Shown: positions 7,844 through 15,867, numbered from the stretch's first letter. The stretch is DNA of 17,271 bases from Rickettsia typhi (GCA_945878495.1 CAMCTP010000016.1:1-17271); one strand, 5' to 3'. Made by a program: numbers and translations. Notes: generated by a model from the letters alone, not told the origin.

Positions 7844-8442
7844 ATTTAAAAAATTTAAAACTCAACTGCAAGCCGTTAAGCATCTTGAGAAAGTTAGATG
7901 GGGTAAAAAAATTGTATGTTCATACTGTAATAGCGACAGAATTACAAAAAGAGGCAAAGAGGAAGTTCAAAAGAATAGACATCACTGCGGGGCTTGTGAT
8001 AAATCATTTGCCGTTACCGTTGGCACTATATTTCACGGAACACATTTACTCTTCAAAAATGGTTATTGGCTATAGCTATAATAGGCAATGCCAAGAAAGG
8101 TATTAGTTCAAGAGAGCTTGCAAGACAACTTGATATAAGTAAAGATTCGGCTTGGAGAATGCAAATGCAAATTCGTGAGGCAATGAATGATGAGTGTCAA
8201 AAACACTTATTTACTTGAATTGCAGTAGAAGCTGATGAGTGCTATATTTGAGAAAAGAAGAAAGACGATGACGATAATTTCTTGAACGGAAGAAGAGGTA
8301 GGGCTACTGATATAAGTAAGGAGTGATGGGTTGCGTGCGTGGAGCGTAAAACTGGGGCAAAGTTAAAGCTAATACAAGATAAATTCACATTTGTTGAATT
8401 AAAAGCATTTCTTGCTCAACATATAGATTTTGACAAAGCCGT
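7839..8442 (+). pseudogene. Transposase fragment, IS1595/ISXO2 family (frameshifted, interrupted by TGA codons)
   Basis: No start codon is intact; the frame opens after TAG (7836-7838) inside the repeat. The first segment has a zinc-ribbon, CSYCNS then HHCGACDKSF, followed by TVGTIFHGTHL, the hallmark of ISXO2-type transposases. At 8055-8059 a run of five A's shifts the frame; one more A restores KKWLLAIAIIGNAKKGISSRE-type sequence and a helix-turn-helix region. Next comes the first DDE catalytic block, VEADECYI. The restored frame is interrupted only by TGA at 8216-8218, 8249-8251 and 8324-8326; the first two sit where the family has glycines (LFTGI and YIG). Similarity stops at DFDKAV (about 8442), just before the expected second catalytic Asp (TDE), so the C-terminal half is missing. 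It cannot encode an active enzyme. Confidence 0.88.
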
Positions 8443-8961
8443 CCGGTGGAACGCCAAGTACTGGAAATTCGGAATATTACGATGGCAAAATTTTATGGTT
8501 TCAAAGTGGTGAGGTTTGTGAAAAAGATTTGTATAAATCTAAAAAAACCATTACAGAATCTGGACTTAAAAATTCCTCTGCAAAAATATTTCCAAAAAAT
8601 ACAGTTCTTATGGCAATGTATGGATCAACTGCGGGTCAAGTTGGCATTTTTGAGAGCTGAAGCAAGTGCAAATCAAGCAATATGTGGAATATTCCTAAAT
8701 CAAGATTTTTAATTCCAGAGTTTTTATATTATTATATTTGGCAATGCAGCTTGAGGAAATTAAAATAATGAGGCTTGTGGCTGCCACAAATTTAACTCAA
8801 GGTATTATTCAAGATTTACAAATCCCACCCCCCATCTCTATATTCAACAGCAAATCGTAGACGAATTAAACGCTAAACATGAGTATATCAAATTAACAGG
8901 GCAGGTTATTGAAAAACAACAAATTGAGATGGATAAATTAATAAGCTATATATGGAGATAG
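8443..8961 (+). pseudogene. hsdS: Type I restriction-modification specificity subunit fragment (hsdS), multiply frameshifted
   Basis: The fragment starts at the GGTPST motif (from 8445) that opens a target-recognition domain, followed by EYYDGKILWFQSGEV, ITESGLKNSSAKIFPKNTVL and AMYGSTAGQVGIFE, all typical of HsdS. Similarity then continues across shifts in frame: EASANQAICGIF (from about 8659), RFLIPEFLYYYIW (from about 8706), LEEIKIMRLVAATNLTQGI and DLQIPPP (from about 8750), and finally QQQIVDELNAKHEYI with the C-terminal helix KQQIEMDKLISYIWR ending at TAG 8959-8961. At least four single-base-scale shifts are needed. The N-terminal recognition domain and first conserved helix are missing. 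HsdS chooses the DNA target of HsdM/HsdR complexes; neither partner is in the window, and this copy is dead. Confidence 0.88.
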
Positions 8962-8971
8962 GGATTTTATC

Positions 8972-8992
8972 TTTGTCTAAAAACTAGACATT
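8972..8992 (-). repeat. Right terminal inverted repeat (21 bp)
   Basis: Perfect reverse complement of 7823-7843, including the internal palindrome TGTCTA-AAAAC-TAGACA (8974-8990). It begins 11 bp after the hsdS stop and lies 29 bp from the hslU stop, where its hairpin could mark the end of the hslU transcript. No canonical terminator is otherwise seen there. Confidence 0.9.
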
Positions 8993-9021
8993 AGGAAACA
9001 ATATCTTCGCAAATATAAGTT

Positions 9022-10377
9022 TTACAATATGAATTTTTCAGCTTCATTTCTATCTTTTAGTAATTCTGGTACATTTTTGTAAATTGCTGCGTCATCCAAT
9101 GTTATTGACTGTTTTTTTGTTTTAGTATCTTCTGAAATGCTAGGATTTTCAAAAAGTAAATCTTGAAGAGACATCTCAAGCACAGAGTGAAGTCTTCTTG
9201 CGCCTGTGTCTTCGTATTTTTGATTTGCATTAAATGCCACTTCCGATATTGCCTTTATTGCTGAATCGGTAAATTTAATTTTTACATTATCAACTTCAAG
9301 CATTTTTGTATATTGCAAAATTAGGTTATTTTGAGTATTTGTGATGATTTTGTAAAAATCGTCCTGGGTCAATCGCTTTAGCTTCGCCTGAACTGGAAAT
9401 CTACCCTGAATTTCGGGTAATAAATCTTCTGGTTTATTTTCGTAAAATGCACCACATGCTATAAATAGTATGTGTCTTGTATCTATTTGACCGTATTTTG
9501 TTGATACCGATGTACCTTCTATAATTGGCAATAAATCTCTTTGAACGCCTTCCCTTGAAACCTCTCCACGACCTCCATTTGAATCTTTTGAGCTTATTAT
9601 TTTATCAAATTCATCGATAAAAACAACTCCATTTTCTTGTACGGTTTTTATTGCTTTTGCTATGATTGCCTTTTCATCTATCATGTCATTTGCGTACTCT
9701 TCTGTCAATATTTCAATCGCTTCTATAGTTGTTTTTTCCACTTCCTGAAATGTTGCATTTGATCCTTTTAATATATCACTTATTGAAATAATACCAACCT
9801 GCGCAGCATTTCCCATGCTGGATGGGATGTCTATTTCTTGAAATCCAAGTCCATTTCCAATATCTTCTTTTATTTCAATTTTAACTTTTTCTTTATCAAG
9901 ACCGCCGCTTTTAAAATCTTTTTTAATCGATTCTTTTTCGGCCTTGTCGCCAGTTGCTTGAAATTTGGCGTATAATTTTCGTAAAATTTCAGCCTCAGCT
10001 TTATCCCTTGCTTTTGATTGTACAGCTTTTTTTTCAATAGATTTTATCTCGTTTATAGCTTTATCGACTAAATCTCTGATTATGCTTTCTGCATCTTTTC
10101 CAACATATCCTATTTCTGTGAATTTTGTTGCTTCAACTTTAATAAATGGTGCATCGCAGATTTTTGCTGCTCTTCTGACTATTTCAGTTTTACCAACTCC
10201 AGTTGATCCTATTAAAAGTACATTTTTTGGCGTTATGTCATCCTGTAATTCTTTGTCTTTTATCATCAATCTTCTGTATCGGTTTCTAAATGCTATTGCT
10301 ATCGCTTTTTTTGCCTCGATTTGACCTATTATGTATTTGTCAAGTTGTTCAACGATATTTTTTGGGCTTAGTAGCAC
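9022..10377 (-). CDS. hslU: ATP-dependent protease ATPase subunit HslU (ClpY)
   Basis: A 451-residue AAA+ unfoldase, normal length. HslU hexamers unfold substrates and feed them to the HslV peptidase in the cytoplasm. Motifs: YIIGQ at 15-19, Walker A GSTGVGKT at 57-64 (Ser58 where most homologues have Pro), pore loop GYVG at 90-93, an inserted I-domain of about 105-240, Walker B VVFIDEFDKI at 251-260, the GRGEVSREGVQRDLLPIIEG block at 269-288, GRFPV at 325-329 and sensor 2 GARRLH at 392-397. The C-terminus ends in EKFIL, the type of tail that docks into HslV. The start is GTG at 10377-10375; no in-frame ATG is suitable. hslV, normally directly upstream, is absent; the gene instead diverges from rsmH behind a good promoter. 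Its stop lies 29 bp from the mobile remnant. HslV elsewhere in the genome is implied by the conserved tail. Confidence 0.96.
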   Translation of the reverse strand: MLLSPKNIVEQLDKYIIGQIEAKKAIAIAFRNRYRRLMIKDKELQDDITPKNVLLIGSTGVGKTEIVRRAAKICDAPFIKVEATKFTEIGYVGKDAESIIRDLVDKAINEIKSIEKKAVQSKARDKAEAEILRKLYAKFQATGDKAEKESIKKDFKSGGLDKEKVKIEIKEDIGNGLGFQEIDIPSSMGNAAQVGIISISDILKGSNATFQEVEKTTIEAIEILTEEYANDMIDEKAIIAKAIKTVQENGVVFIDEFDKIISSKDSNGGRGEVSREGVQRDLLPIIEGTSVSTKYGQIDTRHILFIACGAFYENKPEDLLPEIQGRFPVQAKLKRLTQDDFYKIITNTQNNLILQYTKMLEVDNVKIKFTDSAIKAISEVAFNANQKYEDTGARRLHSVLEMSLQDLLFENPSISEDTKTKKQSITLDDAAIYKNVPELLKDRNEAEKFIL

Positions 10378-10397
10378 TATTTTAAAAGATATATTTG

Positions 10398-10425
10398 ATT
10401 ATACTTTTTTAAAAATAATTTGCAA
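10398..10425 (-). promoter_or_regulatory. Candidate sigma70-type promoter for hslU
   Basis: On the minus strand TTGCAA (10425-10420) is followed after 16 bp by a perfect TATAAT (10403-10398). A start of transcription near 10391 would leave a leader of only about 14 bases before the GTG. An inverted repeat TGCAAT-ATCA-ATTGCA (10421-10436) overlaps the -35 and could be an operator, also reaching toward rsmH. No heat-shock sigma32 pattern (CTTGAAA with CCCCAT) is seen. Confidence 0.5.
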
Positions 10426-10472
10426 TATCAATTGCATTTTATTTTACTCTTTTTATTGTAAAAGAAAAAAAT

Positions 10473-11453
10473 ATGTCTCATTTTACAGTTTTAAAATCGG
10501 AAGCGGTAGACTTTTTAAACGTAAAATCCGGAGGCGTTTATTTTGATATGACTTTTGGCGGAGGAGGGCATTCTCGTGAAATTTTATCAAGAAATCAAGA
10601 TATTACATTGATTTGCATTGACAGAGATATATCTGTATATAAAAATTTTGAGCAGTTGAAAAAAGATTTTCCTGCATCAAAATTACATTTTTTAAACTCA
10701 AAATTCAGCGAAGTGGTTGAAAAAATTCGAGATATCGATTCATCAATTGTTGCCGATGGTTTTGTATTTGATTTTGGCGTTTCCTCTATGCAATTAGACA
10801 ATGCGGAAAGAGGTTTTTCTTTTCAGAATGATGCACCATTATCGATGGAAATGGGTTTGTGTAAAATATCAGCTTTTGATATTGTGAATTCAATGCCTGA
10901 GGAAAAGCTGGCTAATTTAATATACGAATTTGCTGATGAAAAAAAATCACGACAAATATCTCATGCGATATGCAGGGCTAGAAAAATTGGAAAAATTAAT
11001 ACCACTCTTCAATTGGCGGATATCGTTAAATCAACGGTTGGAAGGTATAATGATACAATTCATCCAGCTACACGTACGTTTCAAGCTATCAGAATTGCCG
11101 TTAATGAAGAGTTGTCGGAAATTCGTAAGGCATTAGTTGATGTGCAAAAAATATCAAAAAATGGCACTAGATTGAGTTGTATATCATTTCATTCTTTGGA
11201 GGATTCAATCATAAAAGATTTTGTATTAAAAAATTCTCTTGATTACTTGAGTAAAGAAATTTTCGATCAAAACTACGGAGTCATGAAGCCAAAGATGTTC
11301 GATTTATCGGGTTTTAAATTTTTTACAAACCAGTTGCATAAAAAAACTATAGCTCCTTCTGATGAAGAAATCAAGGAAAATTATCGATCCAGAAGTGCAA
11401 AAATGAGATCATTTGAATTTCTTTCAAACTCAGACTTTAAAGATCCTCTTTAA
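10473..11453 (+). CDS. rsmH: 16S rRNA m4C1402 methyltransferase RsmH (MraW)
   Basis: A 326-residue SAM-dependent enzyme that N4-methylates C1402 of 16S rRNA in the ribosomal P site. Motifs: HFTVLKSEAVDFL at the N-terminus (family form H.PVLL.E), SAM-binding DMTFGGGGHSREIL from residue 25, FDFGVSSMQLD with FDFG in the usual LDLG place, RGFSF, HPATRTFQAIRIAVN, SFHSLEDSIIKDF and the C-terminal RSRSAKMR. All core elements are present. The ATG at 10473 follows a purine-rich AAAAGAAAA stretch acting as a weak ribosome site. In most bacteria rsmH heads the dcw division cluster, followed by ftsL and ftsI in the same direction. Here it diverges from hslU and runs tail-to-tail into ftsI, overlapping its end by 17 bp. 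Confidence 0.96.
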   Translation: MSHFTVLKSEAVDFLNVKSGGVYFDMTFGGGGHSREILSRNQDITLICIDRDISVYKNFEQLKKDFPASKLHFLNSKFSEVVEKIRDIDSSIVADGFVFDFGVSSMQLDNAERGFSFQNDAPLSMEMGLCKISAFDIVNSMPEEKLANLIYEFADEKKSRQISHAICRARKIGKINTTLQLADIVKSTVGRYNDTIHPATRTFQAIRIAVNEELSEIRKALVDVQKISKNGTRLSCISFHSLEDSIIKDFVLKNSLDYLSKEIFDQNYGVMKPKMFDLSGFKFFTNQLHKKTIAPSDEEIKENYRSRSAKMRSFEFLSNSDFKDPL

Positions 11454-13212
11454 TGAATTTGGTTTTTTCTGCTTCTATTGCAGTTTTTTCAATATCGCTA
11501 ATTTTTTCTATTTTTGAAAAATAACCAAGACGCTCAATTATTTCTTTGACATTCGGTCCAAGTCTACTGCCAGTGACATCGAATCGTGATTTAGCTGCCT
11601 CCCAAGATGGCTCATCTAAGCTTATTATTATTGCATATTTTGGTTTTTCAATTGGAAAAGCTGCAAAAAAAGATAATATATTTTTTTTCCTCGAATACTG
11701 ACCTCGCTCATCTATTTTAATTGCTGTACCACTTTTTCCACCTATGTTATAAAAATTAGATCTTACGCTTTTTCCAGCGCCGAATTGAACAACATTTCGC
11801 ATTACTTTTTTTAATTTTTTTGAAACATCTTTGTCGGTAACGTTTAATGTTTCATATTCATGGGATTTATTTTTTAAAAAAGTTAGATTTGTAAATTTTC
11901 CGTCATTCAAAAGTGAAATAAAAGCTCTAAGCATGTGAGCTTGAGTAACAGCAATGCCATGTCCGTATGAAAGAGTTACGCTTTCAACTTCTTTCCATTG
12001 TGATTGTTTTGGAAGTAATGGTTTTGCTGTTTCCGATATTTCTAGCTGCATTTTATCACCAAGACCAAGGGCATAAAAGAATTCTTTTTGTTTTTTTACA
12101 CCTATGTCTAGTGCAATTTTTGCCGATCCTATATTTGATGAGTACATCGCTATTTCTTCGACCGTCATGCTATCTCGTGAGTGCTTCATATCTGTTATTG
12201 TTTTTGATTTTATCGTAAATTCTTGTGGAATTGAGTAGACTTTTGTCAGACTCATGCCTTCTTTTAAAGCAAGAGCTGTATTTATTAATTTGAATATTGA
12301 GCCAAATTCGTACACGCCTGATGTATATTTGTTGAACATATTTTTTTCGAATCCTTCTCTTGTATTTGGGTTAAAATCTGGAAGACTGGCAGATGCTATT
12401 ATTTCTCCATTTTTTACATCAGCAATCATTCCAAATGCTCCAATTGCCTTTTTTGACTCAATAAGATTTGCGAGCTCTTGGTGAAGTATTCGCTGAACTT
12501 CGGTATCTACCGATAGAATTACAGAGTTATTTTCATTTGGCTCAACAATATTATCATATATAGATTTTTCTATTCCCGAGACTCCGATGCCCTTGCTGTC
12601 GCATACTCCTATTAAATGGGAAAATAAATTTGAATGTATGTAGTATCTCGCTTTTTTTTCATCAAATGCGACTCCGATAACTCCTTGTTCGATTAATCTC
12701 AGCTTTTCATCTTCCGATATATTGAAACTTGCCAAGACAAAAGAGTTTTTAATATGTTTTTTTTCTGATATTTTGTCCAATATTTTTTCTCTCCTTTGTT
12801 TTATTTTTGGTAAGATGGATATTGCTTTATCTAACTCTTCTTCTGGATTTAAAATTTCAGATGGCTTGAAGTAAAAATCGTACGAAAAAGCATTTTTTAC
12901 TAATATTTTTTCATTTCTATCAAGTATTCTTATTTCTCTTTCGTATATTGTTTTCTTTATTTTATTTGGTACAACTATTAGGCTTTTTATCGTTAACGAT
13001 GAAATTTTTATTATTACTATAAGCAATAAAAATGACAAAAAATATATGCAAAATCTCAACCTAGAATCAAGGTTGTTATTGAGCTGAATTATATAGCTTA
13101 CAATGATTGTCTGAGTTTTTTTTATTTTATCTCTGATATTTCTGAGATGGCTTGCTGCTATTGGCTTAATGCTTTTTAGACTAAAGCATTTTTGCAACAA
13201 ATTCTTCTTCAT
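11437..13212 (-). CDS. ftsI: Septal peptidoglycan transpeptidase FtsI (penicillin-binding protein 3)
   Basis: A 591-residue class B penicillin-binding protein that crosslinks septal peptidoglycan with FtsW. It has a basic cytoplasmic N-terminus of about 50 residues, one membrane helix (about 53-75), a pedestal domain opening with REIRILDRNEKIL (92-104), and a transpeptidase domain with SIFK (Ser305-Lys308), SSN (358-360), YGHGI (416-420) and KSGT (493-496). All three active-site motifs are intact, so the cell presumably builds septal wall. The ATG at 13212 lies inside the 3' end of infB (32-bp overlap, different frame), suggesting translation from the infB transcript. The stop overlaps the rsmH end on the other strand. 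No ftsL or murE neighbour is present. Identity as FtsI rather than another class B PBP rests on alphaproteobacterial motif style and length. Confidence 0.92.
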   Translation of the reverse strand: MKKNLLQKCFSLKSIKPIAASHLRNIRDKIKKTQTIIVSYIIQLNNNLDSRLRFCIYFLSFLLLIVIIKISSLTIKSLIVVPNKIKKTIYEREIRILDRNEKILVKNAFSYDFYFKPSEILNPEEELDKAISILPKIKQRREKILDKISEKKHIKNSFVLASFNISEDEKLRLIEQGVIGVAFDEKKARYYIHSNLFSHLIGVCDSKGIGVSGIEKSIYDNIVEPNENNSVILSVDTEVQRILHQELANLIESKKAIGAFGMIADVKNGEIIASASLPDFNPNTREGFEKNMFNKYTSGVYEFGSIFKLINTALALKEGMSLTKVYSIPQEFTIKSKTITDMKHSRDSMTVEEIAMYSSNIGSAKIALDIGVKKQKEFFYALGLGDKMQLEISETAKPLLPKQSQWKEVESVTLSYGHGIAVTQAHMLRAFISLLNDGKFTNLTFLKNKSHEYETLNVTDKDVSKKLKKVMRNVVQFGAGKSVRSNFYNIGGKSGTAIKIDERGQYSRKKNILSFFAAFPIEKPKYAIIISLDEPSWEAAKSRFDVTGSRLGPNVKEIIERLGYFSKIEKISDIEKTAIEAEKTKFIKEDL

Positions 13213-15847
13213 AGAAATTTATTACATCACCATCATTAAACATTAGTTTGTCTGCAAACAATATTCCACATTCATGACCCGATCCAATTTCTTTGACATT
13301 ATCCTTGAACCTTTTGATATTCTTAACTGTTGTTTCTGTGATATTACCATTTAGTCTGTTGGTAATTTTTGCTATAAAGCCAATTTTAACAAGACCATTA
13401 TCAACATAAGATCCTGCAACTCTGTCAATTTTTGTTTCAAATATTTGTTTTATTGTAGCTTTTCCGACAAGTTTTTCATTTCTTGTGAATCCAAGTTTCG
13501 ATTCTGCAAAGACTTTTACGCTGTCAATTAAATGATAAACAACTTCATATATATTGGCTTCAATTTTCTCTCTTTGCATTACTATTTTTGCTCTATTATC
13601 AACTTTTGTGTGAAAGCCAAGTAGCATTGCGGACTTTTCTTTTGCCAAAAGAACGTCATTTTCAAGAATCAAACCAACACCCTTGGAGATAATTTTTACT
13701 CTTAATTCTGGGTGAATTACCGATTCTATCATGTCAGATATTGCCTCGAGAGAGCCGAAGGCATCCGTTTTTAATATTACATCAACATTTTGCTGATTTG
13801 ATTCTTCGTTGCTTTGCAGCATTCTATCTTTTATACTAATCGTTTTCTTCTGACTATCAGCTCTTTGCTTGAATAGATCGCATATTAGTCTAGCTTCTTT
13901 TTCATCCTTGACTTGAATAGCGTATTCTCCAGCTTTTGGAGCGTTATCGAAGCCAAAAATTTCTGCTGGATATCCAGGTTTTAATGTTTTGATTCTTTCC
14001 CCAAGATCATTCAGTATGAATTTAATTTTTGCGTAGGATTCACCTGATACAAAAACATCGCCAACTGATAATTGACCGTGCTTTAGTATAACGGTTGCAA
14101 TTTGACCGAGATTTTTATCGAATTTTGATTCTATTATTGATCCAAATGCAATTTCGTTTAGATTGGATGATATCTCAAGCATTTCTGCTTGTAAGCTTAT
14201 CGTTTTTAATAAATCGTCTACGCCTTGACCAGTTTTTGCAGATACCGGAACGCATATTACATCTCCACCAAGTTCTTCTGGAAGGACATCATACCTTAAT
14301 AAATCTTGCTTTACTTTCTCGATATTTGAGCCGTCTTTGTCTATTTTATTTATCGCCACTATCATCGGAGTGTTTGCTTGTTTGATATATTTTATAGCCT
14401 CTATAGTTTGGTCCTGAACTCCATCATCAGCAGATACTATAAGTATTGCGATATCTGTAAAATTAGCGCCTCTGGATCTCATTTTTGCAAATGCGGCATG
14501 ACCCGGTGTATCAAGAAAAGCTATATCTCCTATTGATGATTTTACGCTATAAGCACCGATGTGTTGGGTTATACCTCCAGATTCTTTCGCTACAACATTT
14601 TTCTTTCTAATGTAGTCAAGAAGTGAAGTTTTGCCGTGGTCGACATGCCCCATGATCGCCACTATTGGAGGTCTCACAGCTGAGCCCGATATTGATCTAG
14701 CTTTATATTCCAGTTTCTCAAGTTCGTTTGATGCATCAATTCTTATTACTTTATGACCCATTGACTCAGCTATTAATTGAGCAGTATCTTGATCTAGCGT
14801 TGAGTTGATAGTTGCGGATATACCTTCCTGCATTAATTTTTTTATTACATCACCGGATTTTTCTGATATTTTGTCTGCCAATTCTTTTACTGACAATTTT
14901 GACGATATTTCAACTTCTCTATAGACCTCACCGTATCTTCCAGGGTTTCTTTTGCTGGATCTTTTTGGCATAAATAGGCCCTTTGGAGTAACTTTTTCTG
15001 TTACAAAGTTTAATGATTTTCCGAAGAATTTTTCTTCATCTGTTACAAGATCTTGTTCCGTGATATGAAAGTCCGCATTTGCATTTTGATCACCTTTTTC
15101 AAACTGAAGAATTGATTCATCGACATCGTCAAACTCATCGTCATTTTGTGAAATTTTTGCAGCTGCTCTTCTTTTTGCAGCCGCCGCATCAGATTCATCA
15201 TCGTATTTTTTCGCTTTTACAGATTGTATTGATTTTTTTGGCTTTGTATCTTTTATCTGAGGTCTTGAGTCAATTTGAAAATTGTTTTGACCAAAGGTTC
15301 TTGGTGGATATTTTCTTGGTTCTTGATTTGATGAAGTTGACTTTGCACTATCTTTTGTTTGATTTATTGGCTGTTGTTTTGCTTCTATTGTTTGTTTTAC
15401 GATTTTTTCTTGCACAGGATTCATATTCATCATGTCTCGATGTCTATTCATGAAGGTTGCATGTTTTTCCATATTGCTGTTTAGCCTTTGTTTTTCAGTT
15501 ATAGCACTATTGCCTTGTGGCTCGTTTTTTTCTGGAGTTTTAACCTCTTGTTTTTCATTGTTGGTATTTTCCTTATTTAGCGATACCGCTTCGGTTTTTT
15601 CTTCAACTTTTGGTTGTTGATTTAAGTTTGCTATTTTGTTTGAATTATTATTAAATACGTCATCCTGATTTTTTCTTGGAATGGATATAGTTGCTTTCTC
15701 TGTATTCGTGCTTTTTTGTGATGGCATTGCAATGATTTTTGGCATGCTTATTTTTGCTTTATTTATAGCCTCAGATATGCTTTTTCCGCTTAAATTTAGG
15801 GTTATTTTTCCACCAAGCGTTATTTTTTTTTCTGCATCATCACTCAT
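13181..15847 (-). CDS. infB: Translation initiation factor IF-2
   Basis: An 888-residue GTPase that brings fMet-tRNA to the 30S subunit and promotes subunit joining. The first 20 residues (ITLGGKITLNLSGK) match the alphaproteobacterial IF-2 start. A long low-complexity linker rich in Asn, Gln, Lys and Glu follows to about residue 270, including an AAAAKRRAAAK stretch at 221-231. A small IF2-N domain (about 310-375) precedes the G domain, with GHVDHGKT at 400-407, GGITQHIGAY at 424-433, DTPGH at 446-450, NKID at 500-503 and a SAKTG G5 box. Domains II, III and the fMet-tRNA-binding C-terminal domain complete the protein. The ATG at 15847 is preceded by a candidate promoter. infB commonly follows nusA; here an rmlA-type gene lies 65 bp upstream and ftsI overlaps downstream. 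Identity is certain. Confidence 0.98.
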   Translation of the reverse strand: MSDDAEKKITLGGKITLNLSGKSISEAINKAKISMPKIIAMPSQKSTNTEKATISIPRKNQDDVFNNNSNKIANLNQQPKVEEKTEAVSLNKENTNNEKQEVKTPEKNEPQGNSAITEKQRLNSNMEKHATFMNRHRDMMNMNPVQEKIVKQTIEAKQQPINQTKDSAKSTSSNQEPRKYPPRTFGQNNFQIDSRPQIKDTKPKKSIQSVKAKKYDDESDAAAAKRRAAAKISQNDDEFDDVDESILQFEKGDQNANADFHITEQDLVTDEEKFFGKSLNFVTEKVTPKGLFMPKRSSKRNPGRYGEVYREVEISSKLSVKELADKISEKSGDVIKKLMQEGISATINSTLDQDTAQLIAESMGHKVIRIDASNELEKLEYKARSISGSAVRPPIVAIMGHVDHGKTSLLDYIRKKNVVAKESGGITQHIGAYSVKSSIGDIAFLDTPGHAAFAKMRSRGANFTDIAILIVSADDGVQDQTIEAIKYIKQANTPMIVAINKIDKDGSNIEKVKQDLLRYDVLPEELGGDVICVPVSAKTGQGVDDLLKTISLQAEMLEISSNLNEIAFGSIIESKFDKNLGQIATVILKHGQLSVGDVFVSGESYAKIKFILNDLGERIKTLKPGYPAEIFGFDNAPKAGEYAIQVKDEKEARLICDLFKQRADSQKKTISIKDRMLQSNEESNQQNVDVILKTDAFGSLEAISDMIESVIHPELRVKIISKGVGLILENDVLLAKEKSAMLLGFHTKVDNRAKIVMQREKIEANIYEVVYHLIDSVKVFAESKLGFTRNEKLVGKATIKQIFETKIDRVAGSYVDNGLVKIGFIAKITNRLNGNITETTVKNIKRFKDNVKEIGSGHECGILFADKLMFNDGDVINFYEEEFVAKML

Positions 15848-15867
15848 TTAGCAAATTCAATATTGAT

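Larger units (their letters stand above)
7823..8992. mobile_element. Decayed IS1595/ISXO2-type element carrying an hsdS fragment
   Basis: This 1,170-bp element is bounded by perfect 21-bp terminal inverted repeats and fills the space between the convergent ruvB and hslU genes. From left to right it holds the repeat, a transposase fragment (to about 8442), a direct junction to an hsdS fragment (to 8961), and the right repeat starting 11 bp after the hsdS stop. Both genes point the same way. The layout resembles IS1595-family elements known to carry passenger genes between their ends, shortened here by an internal deletion. No 8-bp target duplication, expected for this family, is evident immediately outside the repeats (7815-7822 versus 8993-9000), although similarity may extend three or four bases beyond the perfect repeats (TCCC versus TCCT). 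It could move only in trans. Confidence 0.8.

Noticed and set aside
8052..8062. Programmed -1 frameshift in the transposase at the A run
   Set aside because: The sequence C-AAA-AAT is not a proper slippery heptamer, and the gene is also truncated and interrupted elsewhere, so loss of one A from a longer run is simpler.
7885..8106. A 73-codon gene
   Set aside because: It is an alternative frame across the transposase remnant; only its frame after the A run overlaps the true family sequence and it has no independent signals.
8216..8326. Host-wide reassignment of UGA to an amino acid
   Set aside because: The SPOR gene ends with TGA at 6236-6238 exactly where the next gene begins, and the long intact genes read through without in-frame TGA. 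The TGA pattern is confined to the mobile remnant.
8430..8712. Two overlapping small genes of 76 and 88 codons
   Set aside because: They are successive frames of the same frameshifted hsdS fragment; similarity moves from one frame to the next.
14095..15620. Plus-strand open frames rich in Leu opposite infB
   Set aside because: They are shadows of the Gln/Lys/Glu-rich IF-2 coding strand and have no recognisable domain.
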